Positions 24,709 through 35,100 of a DNA stretch of 64,000 nucleotides are shown here, piece by piece. Each line of letters begins with the position of its first letter. The stretch's first letter is position 1. The translations under genes and the position numbers were made by a program. This stretch comes from Acidobacteriota bacterium (GTDB lineage: Bacteria > Acidobacteriota > Blastocatellia > RBC074): the NCBI GenBank assembly GCA_018269055.1, contig JAFDVI010000012.1:157820-221819 (forward strand), given 5' to 3'. The notes beneath the pieces are model-generated. The model made no database searches, was not told where the DNA came from, and was given only the letters and a program-made list of their open reading frames with translations.

Positions 24709-25599
24709 ATGGCTATGATTTGGAAGGGCGTGATGCCCGCAATTACCACCTGCTTCAACGAAGACCTGAGCATAGATCACGGCTTCGTCGCCAAACACGT
24801 TCGCTGGATGCTGGACAACGGCTGCACCGGAATGGTCGCGCCGGGATCACTTGGCGAAGGCAACACGCTGACGTTCGCCGAACGCGGCGCATTGTGGGAA
24901 ACCATCGTCAAAGCCTCCGGCGACAATCCCGTCATCGGAGCCATCTCCGCGCTGAGCACCGCCGAAGCCGTCGAACAGGCGAAAATGGCTGTGGATAAAG
25001 GCTGCCAGGGACTGATGGTTTTGCCGCCTTACGTGTACAAAGGCGATTGGCGCGAAATGAAATACCACGTCTCTGAAATTTTCAAGGCGACGACGTTGTC
25101 CTGCATGCTGTACAACAACCCGATTGCTTACGGCACGGACTTTTTGCCCGAACAGATTCAGGAACTCGCGGGCGAACACGAAAATTTTCATTCGGTCAAA
25201 GAATCCAGCGCCGACACGCGCCGCGTGACAGCGATTCGCGCGCTGGTCGGTGACCGGTTGGCGATTCTGGTCGGCGTGGACGACGGCATTGTCGAAGCCA
25301 TTGGCGTCGGCGCAGTCGGCTGGATTGCCGGGTTGGTCAACGCGCTGCCGAAAGAATCCGTGGACTTGTTCAATCTGGCAATGAAGGGCGAGAAGGAAAA
25401 AGCGATGAAACTGTACAACTGGTTTTTGCCGCTGCTGCGATTGGACTGTGTTCCGAAGTTCGTGCAGTTGATCAAGCTGGTGCAACAGGAAGTCGGAATG
25501 GGCAGCGCACGCGTGCGTCCACCACGGTTGGAAATCGTCGGCAAGGAATTGGAAGAAACCTTGGCGCTGATTCGATCGTCGCTAGCCAATCGTCTGTAA
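24709..25599 (+). CDS. DapA-family lyase, probable 1-pyrroline-4-hydroxy-2-carboxylate deaminase
   Basis: The protein has 296 residues from the ATG at 24709 (AGGA upstream; an earlier ATG at 24682 lies in a repeat). It is a TIM-barrel class I aldolase: PGSLGEGNTLT is the phosphate-like loop, CMLYNNPIAYG holds the catalytic Tyr and FHSVKESSADTRR the Schiff-base Lys. DapA itself is unlikely because the gene lies directly after a hydroxyproline epimerase and dehydrogenase. In that pathway the DapA-like enzyme deaminates and dehydrates the pyrroline to 2-oxoglutarate semialdehyde. The last enzyme, the semialdehyde dehydrogenase, is not in the window. Confidence 0.85.
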   Translation: MAMIWKGVMPAITTCFNEDLSIDHGFVAKHVRWMLDNGCTGMVAPGSLGEGNTLTFAERGALWETIVKASGDNPVIGAISALSTAEAVEQAKMAVDKGCQGLMVLPPYVYKGDWREMKYHVSEIFKATTLSCMLYNNPIAYGTDFLPEQIQELAGEHENFHSVKESSADTRRVTAIRALVGDRLAILVGVDDGIVEAIGVGAVGWIAGLVNALPKESVDLFNLAMKGEKEKAMKLYNWFLPLLRLDCVPKFVQLIKLVQQEVGMGSARVRPPRLEIVGKELEETLALIRSSLANRL

Positions 25600-25603
25600 T
25601 TGT

Positions 25604-28255
25604 TCAGGGTTGCAGACCGATGCGACGCAGCATGTCATTGAACCGCGCATCGGTTTGCAATTCGCCCAGTAACGGTTCCAGCTTGATCCAAGGCATCCAG
25701 CCGGTGCGTTCCTGATAGGCTTTTTCCAGCCAGTAAAACGCGCGATCGGTTTCGTTGAGGCTGTTGTAAATCATGGCCAGGTAATAGGGCGGGACATAAT
25801 TCGTCTGGCCGTACTGTTCGATTCCTGCCAACACTTGCCGCGCGGCGGTTTCCTGCCCGGCTCTGCCCAATACAATCGCCAGAATCAAGGTGGCAATTCC
25901 TTTGGCCTCAGGCCGGTGTTCTATCGCCAGTTTGGTATATTCAATCGCATCCTGAAAATTGCCGAGCGCGATCCAGGACATTGTTTGGTAATACAGCGCT
26001 TTGCCAAAAGTGGCATCCATCTGCAAAGTTTTCTGGCAAAACCTTAACGCCTCTTCAAATTGTCCCGCAAAATACGATAACTCCCCAAAACTGGCGGAAA
26101 TCGGCACCGACAGCGGATCCAATAATTCGGCTCGGCGCAATATCTTGAACGAATCCTCAAACCGATCCTGCGTCAGATACAAATAGGCGCACCATTGCGC
26201 AGCTTCCGGATAATTCGGATTGAGTTCCATCGCAAGCAGAAATTCACGCTCGGCGCGATCAAACTCCCAATCGTACCAAAACAGCAACGAAGCATAGGCT
26301 GCGTGCGCTTCCGACAATTGATCATCCAATTCCAGCGCCTTCATCACAGCCATTCGCGCCTTAGGCACAAACTCACGAGGCGGCAAAATGTAAACACTCA
26401 ATTGAATGTAGCAAAATGCCAGGCCGGTATAGGCCAGCGCGTAATTCGGGTCTTTGCGGATTGCTTGGATGAAAAACTCTGCGCCTTTCCGCAATCCATC
26501 AGGGCTTCGCTGGTTCCAGCAATATCGGCCTTTCAGGTAAAGTTCGTAGGCTTCCGGATTGACGGTTTGGAATTTGGCAATTTTCTCTTCCTGGTCGCCG
26601 GTGACTTTGACGCGCAAACTTTCGGAAATTTGCTTCGAGATGTCTTTTTCCAGTTCGAAGATGTCGCCCGATTTGCCCAGCTTGCGTTGGTATTGTTCCG
26701 CCCACAGCAATGAACCGTCTTCGGCATCCACCAATTCGGCTTTGATGACGATGTCGTCGCCTCGCTGAAACAGCCGCCCTGCAAACACTGCGCGGACCTG
26801 CAATTCGCGCCCGACTTCCAGCGGATCGGCGTTTTTGTTTTTGAAACGGAACACTGTGCTGCGCGCCATGACCTTCAATCCGGGAACGCGCGCCAGGGTA
26901 TTGATGATGTTTTCGGTGATGCCGTCGCTCAAGTATTCCGCATTCGGATCATTGCCGATGTTGGCCAGCGGCAACACCGCCAGCGAATCAATCACGTCGC
27001 TAAACGCGCGCGAACCGCCGGACGATTTACGCGTCGAACCGGATGAACGGGCGGAAATCACTTCCGTGCCCCGGCCAGTTTCCCTGCCCGAATCCCGGCT
27101 GATGGTTCTGGTCTCCAGCGAGCGCGGCCGTTCAACCTGGCCGCTGCGACGCAGCGACCCGCTCACCGAGCCGCTTTTTTGTCCTGATTGCCTTAATTGC
27201 TCGGCTTCGACATCCAACCGATGCCGCAACCGTTTCAAATCGTTCAGCAATTCGCGCGCGGTTTGATATCGTTCGTCGCGCTCTTTGGCCAGCAACTTGA
27301 GAACAATCCATTCCAACTCTTCCGGCGCATCCGGCATGGAGCGACGAATCGGCGGCGGCGCATTTTGCAAAATTGAACTCAACACGGTTGTCGTGGTTTG
27401 GCCTTCAAACGGCAACCGGCCGGTACACATTTCGTACATCATCACGCCCAAACTGAACAGGTCGCTGCGTTCGTCAATGGCTTCGCCTTGAATCTGCTCT
27501 GGCGACAGATAGCCGGTCGTGCCGGGCATCCACCACAATCCTGTCGTCGAGCGCGCCGCCGAGCGATCTTTTTCACTGAGCGCCGTCGTCAGTTTGGCAA
27601 CTTCGGCGGCGTCAAGCGGCCTGGTTCCGTAAGGATCGCTGCCAATTTCCAGTTCTTCGATCAATGTGCCGCTGTCACTGACTCGAATTTCCATCGTATT
27701 CGCATCCACATTGGCCGAAGGTTCTTCTTTTAGTGAAGACGAATCGCCCAATTCCACCAGCATGGTGTTTTGTTCGACCAGTTTGGCCAGACCGAAATCC
27801 AGAATTTTGACGTATCCGTCCGGGCGAATCATGACGTTTTCCGGTTTCAAATCCCGGTGCAGCACACCTGCGGCATGCGCTGCCGCCAGCCCCGTCGCGA
27901 CTTGCGTTGTCACATCCAACACTTCTTCGAGCCGCATGCGCGTGTACGCCAGATGTTCGCGCAATGTCGGCCCTTCCACCCACTCATTGGCAATGAAGTA
28001 CTGGGAGTCGCCGTCAACCTGCGCGGCGTTGACTTCGTACATCATTCGTATGTTCGGGTGATTCAGCGTGGAAATGATGCGCGCTTCCTGCGACAAACGC
28101 TGCAATCGTTCGGCATCGCGCGCAAATTGTTCCGGCAGCAGCAACAAAGCGACTTTGCGGCCAAGCTTCGCGTCTTCGGCCAGATACACTTCGCCTATCA
28201 GGCTGGTGCCGATGTGATAAAGGATGCGGTAATTTGAAATCGTCTGTGACAGCAA
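25604..28255 (-). CDS. Ser/Thr kinase-like protein with FlgO/TolB-like and TPR domains; degenerate ATP site
   Basis: The 883-residue protein has a kinase domain (about 9-345). LHRDLKPENVMIRPDGYVKI and LDFGLAKL (HRD and DFG) and GYLSPEQ are intact. The glycine loop, however, reads IGTSLIGEVYLAED, losing the second glycine, and the invariant VAIK lysine is Leu38 (GRKVALLLLPEQF). A Ser/Arg-rich linker (about 350-420) is followed by a FlgO/TolB N-terminal-like domain (DSLAVLPLANIGNDPNAEYL... ELVDAEDGSLLWAEQY) and about eight TPR-like repeats to the end. There is no transmembrane segment, so it acts in the cytoplasm. It may be a pseudokinase or use another lysine. It lies directly downstream of a paralogue with an intact site. 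Confidence 0.9.
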   Translation of the reverse strand: MLSQTISNYRILYHIGTSLIGEVYLAEDAKLGRKVALLLLPEQFARDAERLQRLSQEARIISTLNHPNIRMMYEVNAAQVDGDSQYFIANEWVEGPTLREHLAYTRMRLEEVLDVTTQVATGLAAAHAAGVLHRDLKPENVMIRPDGYVKILDFGLAKLVEQNTMLVELGDSSSLKEEPSANVDANTMEIRVSDSGTLIEELEIGSDPYGTRPLDAAEVAKLTTALSEKDRSAARSTTGLWWMPGTTGYLSPEQIQGEAIDERSDLFSLGVMMYEMCTGRLPFEGQTTTTVLSSILQNAPPPIRRSMPDAPEELEWIVLKLLAKERDERYQTARELLNDLKRLRHRLDVEAEQLRQSGQKSGSVSGSLRRSGQVERPRSLETRTISRDSGRETGRGTEVISARSSGSTRKSSGGSRAFSDVIDSLAVLPLANIGNDPNAEYLSDGITENIINTLARVPGLKVMARSTVFRFKNKNADPLEVGRELQVRAVFAGRLFQRGDDIVIKAELVDAEDGSLLWAEQYQRKLGKSGDIFELEKDISKQISESLRVKVTGDQEEKIAKFQTVNPEAYELYLKGRYCWNQRSPDGLRKGAEFFIQAIRKDPNYALAYTGLAFCYIQLSVYILPPREFVPKARMAVMKALELDDQLSEAHAAYASLLFWYDWEFDRAEREFLLAMELNPNYPEAAQWCAYLYLTQDRFEDSFKILRRAELLDPLSVPISASFGELSYFAGQFEEALRFCQKTLQMDATFGKALYYQTMSWIALGNFQDAIEYTKLAIEHRPEAKGIATLILAIVLGRAGQETAARQVLAGIEQYGQTNYVPPYYLAMIYNSLNETDRAFYWLEKAYQERTGWMPWIKLEPLLGELQTDARFNDMLRRIGLQP

Positions 28256-28350
28256 GGCGATAAACCAGCGTTGAGATTTTTCTGCGTTTTGATTCTTACC
28301 AGTGATTGTTCGAGCGGGAACCGCTCAGGCGAGATGTTAACGGCAATCGG

Positions 28351-30894
28351 TTAGTCTGCCAACCCCATCTTTTGCAGCAGATCGGCAAAGCGCTTTTCCT
28401 TGCGCAGGTAATCAAATACCGGCTCGGATTTCAGGTACGACGCCCAACAATATCGCTCCTCCACCGTATCTTCCAGCATTTGCAGCGCGCGTTCGACATC
28501 CCCTAACCCGGCATAGATCAGCGCCAGATAAAACGGCGAAACTTCTTTGTTCGTCGGGAACGATTGCAAATCAGCCAAAATCTCCTCCGCCATTTCCCTG
28601 TATCCGGCAACGGCATACACATTGGCCAGGGCAGCCCGGATCAAGGCGCCGCCGGTTGTCAATTCGGAGGCAATCTTCAACTGCTCGATGGCTTCGTCAT
28701 ACCGGTGCAACTGCGCCAGACTGATTCCCAGATAAAATCGTCCGAGAACGAAATTTGGATCAATCTCAACGCCCTCATAGCCATGAGCGACAGCTTCCTC
28801 AAAGCGGCGAGCCTGATAATTGATCCAGGTGAAGCTCGAACGGATCACCATCGTCATCGGCTCCAGTTCCAATGCCTTTCGTTCAACTTCCAGCGCTTCG
28901 TCAAACCGATTTCGCGCCAACAGAAAAATCGAAGCGTACCAATGATAACTGTTGGTGTAGGCCGGATTGAGTTCGATGGCCCGCAGGAATTCGCGCTCTG
29001 CCTCTGCCCAATCCCAGGTGTACCAGCAATGATAGGCGCCTAGCGAAGCGTGTGGATCGGCCAGAAATTCATCAATCTGCAAGGCCTTTTCCGCTGCCTC
29101 TTTAGCCTTTGGCATAATCATTCGCGGCGGGGCGGCTCCGTAAACGCCCAGCAACACAAAGCAATCCGCCAACCCGGCATGCGCCAGCGCATATTCCTCA
29201 TCCAGTCTGATCGCCGCATTGAAATGTTCGATGGCTTTTTTCAAACCGGGTCCGGAGCGTTGATGCCAGTAATATCGCCCTTTCAAATAATGCTGGTAGG
29301 CTTCGGCATTTTCCGTGTATCGGCGGGTCAACCGTTCGCGCTGCTCTTCATTCAACTTCAATTTCAAGTGTTCGCAAATCTCTCGCGCCAGTTCCTGCTC
29401 AATGGAAAACAGGTCGTCGAGTTTTCGCTGGTACTGCGCGCCCCACAGTTGCGAACCGTCGCTGGTATCCACCAGTTCGGCTTTCACTACCAGATTGTCT
29501 CCCAGTTGATATAACCGCGCGCTGAGCACTGCGCTGGCGTCAAGTTCGCGGCCAATTTCCCAGGCGTCCGTGTCGCGATTGCGATATCGCGCAACGGTGC
29601 TCCAGGCTTTGACGCGGAGCTGCGGCAGTCGGGACAAATTGAAGATCAAACTTTCCGGAATGGCTTCGCTCAGGTAAACCATATCCTGGCCACTGCCCGC
29701 GTTACTGAACGGCAACACGGCCAGCGAATTCAATGCGCGCGCGCTGCGAGACAATCGCTGCGAACCGGAACGAACTCGACCGGAATCGGTCAACACGCCG
29801 CCGGAATCTTCGGCACCGCCGGAATCCGATGAAACTGGCGGCAGAGAGTCGAACGCAGCCGTCCGAAATGGGGATTCATCGGCTCGTTCGATCTCTCCAC
29901 CAAGTTGCAATCGTTTCCGCAACCGCTTCAAATCGTTTAGCATGCTCTTGGCGGACTGATAACGGTCTTCGCGATCTTTGGCCAGCGCTTTCGTTACAAT
30001 CCATTCCAGCTCATCCGGAATCCCTGGCGCAAAGCGCGCAAGTGGCAACGGATCGCGATCCAAAATCGCCACCAACATATCGCCAGTGCTTTTGCCCTCA
30101 AACGGCGCTCGACCGGCAATCATTTCATACAACACGATGCCAAAACTGAAAATGTCCGTCCGCACGTCCACTTTTTGGCCGCGCGCCTGTTCCGGCGACA
30201 TATAACTGACCGTTCCCAGAATCACGCCAGGGCTGGTGTTCGGCGTTCCTACAATCCCTGGCACTGTCGCAAACGGATCAGCCAGACCGCCAGCCTGGGT
30301 TTCCGCTTGCGTTACGGTCGGATCAAAACTGCGAAAGAAACTGTTTTCGGTCAGCTTGGCCAACCCAAAATCCAGAACTTTGACATATCCATCGGGTCGC
30401 AACATCAGGTTTTCAGGTTTGATGTCACGATGCGCGATGCCTTCTCCGTGCGCGGCGACCAACGCGCTCACAGCCTGGATCGCCAAATCCAGAGCTTCAT
30501 CCACGCTCACTCGCCCGCGAGCCATTCGCTGTCGCAAGGTCAATCCTTCGACAAACTCCATCGCAATGAAGTGAACGGCGCCAGCCTCGGTTTCGGCCTC
30601 GCCAATTTCATAAATCGTCAGAATGTTTGGATGATTGAGCCTGCTAACTGATGTCGCTTCCTGCCGAAAACGACGCACGCGTTCCGCGTCTTGCGTGAAT
30701 CTGGCGGGCAAGAGTTTCAGCGCCACCTGACGACCCAGGCTGGTATCTTCCGCCAAATACACTTCCCCCATTCCGCCCGCGCCGAGCCTGGAAAGAATGC
30801 GGTAATGCGTAACTGTTTGCGGAGTCACGATGACAATTCCGATTGTTGGAGTTATCGGGGCTAAAAAGATTGGCGGATGTGCGACGATCGCCAA
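28351..30894 (-). CDS. Ser/Thr protein kinase with FlgO/TolB-like and TPR domains
   Basis: The 847-residue protein has the same architecture as the downstream gene but an intact kinase (about 30-350). LGAGGMGEVYLAED is the glycine loop, VALKLLPARF has the ATP-binding Lys (residue 60), and IAHRDIKPENLMLRPDGYVK and LDFGLAKL follow. GTVSYMSPEQARGQ is the activation segment end. A Ser/Gly-rich linker, a FlgO-like domain (NSLAVLPFSNAGSGQDMVYLS) and TPR repeats complete it. The true start may be the GTG at 30828, just before TPQTVTHYRIL, because the first 22 residues are unlike the family. Such soluble kinases are typical of Acidobacteriota. The pair probably arose by tandem duplication; there is a 95-base gap between them. 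Confidence 0.9.
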   Translation of the reverse strand: MAIVAHPPIFLAPITPTIGIVIVTPQTVTHYRILSRLGAGGMGEVYLAEDTSLGRQVALKLLPARFTQDAERVRRFRQEATSVSRLNHPNILTIYEIGEAETEAGAVHFIAMEFVEGLTLRQRMARGRVSVDEALDLAIQAVSALVAAHGEGIAHRDIKPENLMLRPDGYVKVLDFGLAKLTENSFFRSFDPTVTQAETQAGGLADPFATVPGIVGTPNTSPGVILGTVSYMSPEQARGQKVDVRTDIFSFGIVLYEMIAGRAPFEGKSTGDMLVAILDRDPLPLARFAPGIPDELEWIVTKALAKDREDRYQSAKSMLNDLKRLRKRLQLGGEIERADESPFRTAAFDSLPPVSSDSGGAEDSGGVLTDSGRVRSGSQRLSRSARALNSLAVLPFSNAGSGQDMVYLSEAIPESLIFNLSRLPQLRVKAWSTVARYRNRDTDAWEIGRELDASAVLSARLYQLGDNLVVKAELVDTSDGSQLWGAQYQRKLDDLFSIEQELAREICEHLKLKLNEEQRERLTRRYTENAEAYQHYLKGRYYWHQRSGPGLKKAIEHFNAAIRLDEEYALAHAGLADCFVLLGVYGAAPPRMIMPKAKEAAEKALQIDEFLADPHASLGAYHCWYTWDWAEAEREFLRAIELNPAYTNSYHWYASIFLLARNRFDEALEVERKALELEPMTMVIRSSFTWINYQARRFEEAVAHGYEGVEIDPNFVLGRFYLGISLAQLHRYDEAIEQLKIASELTTGGALIRAALANVYAVAGYREMAEEILADLQSFPTNKEVSPFYLALIYAGLGDVERALQMLEDTVEERYCWASYLKSEPVFDYLRKEKRFADLLQKMGLAD

Positions 30895-30984
30895 GTCAGC
30901 GTCAGATTGACGGCCTGCATCTTACCCCACTTCTGCAATGAAAGTCTGCCAAGCCGAGAAATTTTTGCTACAGTGCCGTCCGAA

Positions 30985-31935
30985 ATGAACAAGCAAACAT
31001 GGAAAGTTATGGAAGCCGATACTGGTGTGCGATTGGACAAATGGCTGGCTGCAGCGGAGCGGTTGGGATCGAGATCACGATCTCTGACCGCCATCGAAAA
31101 AGGCAAAGTTTTCATCAATGAAGTTGAACAAACTGCCGCCGACGCGGGCCGAAAATTGATCGTGGGAGAAACCGTTCGTTTGTGGATGGATCGCCCCGGC
31201 AGCAGCGAACGTCGCTATTCAGAACGCCGCGAAGCGGGATTGCATATTTTGTACGAAGACGCGTCGTTACTGGTGGTCAATAAACCCGCCGGATTGTTAA
31301 CCGTTCCGCTGGCTTCGCACCCCGACGAAGCGTCGTTGTTCGATCAGGTCAAACACCACCTGCGTTCCAGCCATCGCGATCCGTTTGTCGTACATCGCAT
31401 TGACCGCGACACGTCTGGATTGGTCGTGTTTGCTAAAACCGGCGAAGCTCAGCAGAAGTTAAAAACGCAATTCGAGCGGCGCGACGCCGAACGAATCTAT
31501 CTGGCCGTGGTTCATGGTACGCCCAAACCGAGTTCGGGAACCTGGCGAGATTTGATCGAATGGGACAAAGAAGAGTTAAAGCAGCATCAGGCTCAGGAAA
31601 AAACGCGCACAGCCAAAGAAGCCGTTTGCCGTTACCGCATGCTGGAACCATTCCCCGAAGCCAGTTTGATTGAAGTTCGCTTGGTGTCCGGCAAACGCAA
31701 CCAGATTCGCATTCAAGCCGGGCTGCGCGGCCATCCCCTGCTGGGCGAACGAATGTACGTTTACGAAAACGCGCCAGCCAGAAAAATCGAATTCGCCCGG
31801 CAGGCGCTCCACGCTCACAAATTGAGCTTCAAACATCCCGCAAACGGCAAGCCGATGAGTTTTGAAGCGCCGCTGCCAGACGACCTGCAATCCTTGACGA
31901 ACAAATTGCGAGATGAACCTAAAAAAACTTCGTAA
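30985..31935 (+). CDS. RluA-family 23S rRNA/tRNA pseudouridine synthase
   Basis: The protein has 316 residues from the ATG at 30985; the open frame begins earlier but overlaps the divergent kinase. An S4 RNA-binding domain (about 10-65: VRLDKWLAAAERLG; IEKGKVFINE) precedes the catalytic domain. In the latter, LLVVNKPAGLLTVP and FVVHRIDRDTSGLVVFAKT place the catalytic Asp in HRIDRDTSG. The C-terminus has LVSGKRNQIRIQAGLRGHPLLGE. Among RluA, RluC and RluD the exact target cannot be told. The TAA stop lies within the left arm of a large palindromic element (31932-32140). Confidence 0.93.
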   Translation: MNKQTWKVMEADTGVRLDKWLAAAERLGSRSRSLTAIEKGKVFINEVEQTAADAGRKLIVGETVRLWMDRPGSSERRYSERREAGLHILYEDASLLVVNKPAGLLTVPLASHPDEASLFDQVKHHLRSSHRDPFVVHRIDRDTSGLVVFAKTGEAQQKLKTQFERRDAERIYLAVVHGTPKPSSGTWRDLIEWDKEELKQHQAQEKTRTAKEAVCRYRMLEPFPEASLIEVRLVSGKRNQIRIQAGLRGHPLLGERMYVYENAPARKIEFARQALHAHKLSFKHPANGKPMSFEAPLPDDLQSLTNKLRDEPKKTS

Positions 31936-32140
31936 CGGCTCAGCCCCAACGGGGCGGACGGTAAAAGCCTGGTGCGATGCACCGGGTGATTGGTTAATTT
32001 TCTGGCAAGCCCCAAGGGTGCGAAATAAACAAGCCAGCCAGCTTATTGCGCCCTTTCAGGGCTTTTGGTTCTTCTTGCCTCCATTCCCAGTGCGTTGCAC
32101 TGGGCTACTTTATTTTGCCCCGTTGGGGCTGAGCGGTTAC
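31932..32140. repeat. 209-base composite palindromic element of nested hairpins
   Basis: The 24-base ends (31932-31955 and 32117-32140) are inverted copies with one mismatch and contain GCCCCAACGGGGC, itself a hairpin. Inside are matched pairs of small hairpins: GGTGCGATGCACC with CCCAGTGCGTTGCACTGGG, and AAGCCCCAAGGG with GCCCTTTCAGGGC. The whole folds as one long imperfect stem centred near 32036. The left end supplies the rluA-family stop codon, and the element occupies almost the entire gap to the convergent AAA-WD40 gene. Confidence 0.8.
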
Positions 32141-32159
32141 AAAACTTCAACGAAAAGCC

Positions 32160-35100
32160 TCAATGTGCGGTGACATCTTGCTCACTTGCAGCGCGCCAAT
32201 ATCGAACCGAACCATCATTGCCTGTCGTAATCAAACTTTTGCCGTCGCCGCTGATCGTCAATGAAGTGACATCGCCCGGATGACCTCGATAGGTGAAGAT
32301 TTCCTGGCCCGATGCGACATCCCATAACTTCACAGTCCCGTCTTTGCCACCTGAAATCAACCGCTTGCCATCCACAGAAAAGATCAGACGATTCATCGAA
32401 TCGCTCTGTCCGATCACTTTAATGAGTTGCCCGGAGTTCACATCCCACAGCCTGAGTTGGTTGTCATCTCCACCCGACGCCAACATTCTGTCATCCGCCG
32501 AAAATGCCAGGGCTTTGACAACTTGCGCATGACCTTCCAACACTCGCAACACATTTCGTGATGCGACATCCGCCAACATGACTGTTCCATTGCTCAGCGC
32601 CGCTGCCACTAAATGTCCTCCGTTCGAAAACACGGCTCGATAGGAATAGCTGGATGCTTGCGGAGGTAACTCATAGGGCTGCCCCGTAGCCACATCCCAC
32701 AAGTAAATTTTCTTATCCAACCCGCCCGAAACCAGTCGCTTGCCATCCGGTGAAAACATCAAGTTGTAAACCAACTCTGTATGACCGGATAGCGTTTTGA
32801 TCAAACGGCCGGTGGTTGCATCCCATAACCTAATTAGGCCAACTTTTTCTTTTTCTTTATTGTTAAAACTTGTGGCCAACATCTTCCCATCAAGACTAAG
32901 CGCCGCTCCCAACACATCGGTCGAAAATGGCGGTTGCTCGTCTGCTCCGAATGTAACCAGCGGTTGGCCAGAATCCAGGCTCCAAAGTTTCATCTCATGA
33001 TTTTTTGTGATTCCAAAAACCACAGCTTGGGTTTTGTTTTGAAACGCTGAGACCTTGAAGTGTTGCACTGAGCGACGAATCAGTTCTGGCGCGAGTAGAC
33101 TCTCAACCTCCCAAATTTTGAGACTGCTGTCGGCGCTTCCGGAAACAAGATATTTTCCGTCATTCGACCATGCAATCGAATTTACTGCCGATCCATGCCC
33201 TTGAAGCGTCGTCAACTCCTCATCATCCTGGCCATCCGACGGCCACAATTTGATGCTTCGATCATAGCTGCCTGTCGCCAGAACCTTTCCATCCGGAGAA
33301 AATCGCAGGGACTGATTGGTGGCTGTATGCCCCTTTAACACGTTCAATAGTCGCTGGTTCGGCAAATCGCGAATCTGAAGCGTTCCATCCAGCAAGGAAT
33401 ACAACAACCGTTTGCCATCGGGAAAGAAGACCGCGCGAGCGATGCTCGCGCCACCCGAATCCGAACTGGATTCTGTGCCCGTCGCCACTTCCCATCGAAA
33501 CACAGTGGAACTTTCATTCGCGCAGATCACTTCACGACCATCCGGCGAAAACGCAGCCCAGGGAGCCTCGTGACCAACAGATTTTCTCCACATCGGTTTG
33601 AACATGCGGCCTGAATCGAACAGAGCGACGTTGCCTGCGATGTCGGTGACGACCAAAAATTCGCCATCGCGCGAAAAACCCGCCCGCGCCAGGTCATTGC
33701 CCGTAGGTTCAAAACTGTGAACCTCGGTTTTCGTGCCGATGTCCCAAACGTGGATTTTTTTGTCCGGCGCATCGGCAACGACCCGGTGGGCGTCCGGCGA
33801 AAATGCAATGGCATTGAAATGATTTCCGGCAGGCAGACTGAAGGTACTCAATTCACGCAAGGGAGAACGATCAAACCGCATTTCAAATACAGTCACTTGA
33901 AATTCGCTGGTGCCGTTTGCGATGGCTCGCCTTCGTTCGGCGATCAATAAATTTTTCCCGTCCGGAGAAAACGAGACCGCGACGATAGGATTTTTCGCCG
34001 CAAATTGGTTGATGTTTCGATGGGTCAAATACGAAAGCTGATACCATTCCAGGCTGCGCAAATCCTCTTTCCCTGGCTCCGGTCGTGTATCTTCCAGCAA
34101 TTCATTGACGCGAGCGACATTGGAATTTCCTTCCAACTCCTGCCACGCGACGCCAATCTGCCTGAGATAGAGCAACTTGCGCCGGGCCTCTGCTTCGCTG
34201 TTCGCCCGGATCGCCAGCCAACCGACCACGGCCAAAATCACAGCGCTCAAAGCCGCGATTCCCAAGGCCCCTCGGCGAAACGCTGCTCGTTGCCGACGCA
34301 CTTCCGCATCCGGCAAATTCGACCGCACCCAACTCAGATCGAACACCCGATTGTAGATGCGATTGCGGACTTTCAGCTTACCGGATTCCGCCCGAACGAT
34401 CCCGGACAAACGCAGAATACTAACCAATGGATTGCTTTCATCGTCAATCATTCTCCGTCCGCGCAGAACCTTGCGATAGGCATACAGCAATCCGGCCAAA
34501 TCGGTTTCACTGCGTAAAATCCGCTCTCGGACAAATAACAAATTGTCATCGCGTTCGCGTGCGCGCCGCGTGAAAAACAATTCTTCGCATAAGTGATCAA
34601 CCGCGTCCGTGGTGTTGATCAGCGGATCTTCGGCGGCTGCACGACAAAGCCGCTGGGTCAGAAATGGATGCCCCCCCGACCAGTACAGAATCCGTTTGAG
34701 CAGCGAACGGCCTTCGCGCCCGTTTTTGCTTAACCCCTGGGACAAAGGAGCAGCTTCGGCTTCGGCGAAATCGCTTAATTCGATGCGGCGTCCGATGTTG
34801 AAAGGAGTCATGCGCGTATTGCGAATCAGATCGGCCGGTGTGGCGACACCGAGCAAACAAAAGGTCAGGCGTTCCAACGCAGGCTCTTCACTGCGCAGGT
34901 TGTAACATTCCCGTATGCCCGCAAAAAACTCATCGGTGGAAAACGGCAGGCTGAGCACAACGTCAATTTCATCCACAAAAACCACCAACCGGTCAGGATA
35001 CTTTGGCAACACAACCGCGCGCATTGCCGCCAACCACCGTTGCAGCGGCCCCAGTTCCGGATGAAGCTGCCAGAATTCAATCAGTTCGTCTTCCAGATTC

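Noticed and set aside
24709-25599. Assignment as 4-hydroxy-tetrahydrodipicolinate synthase (DapA)
   Set aside because: The operon context and the sequence around the lysine fit hydroxyproline catabolism better than lysine synthesis.
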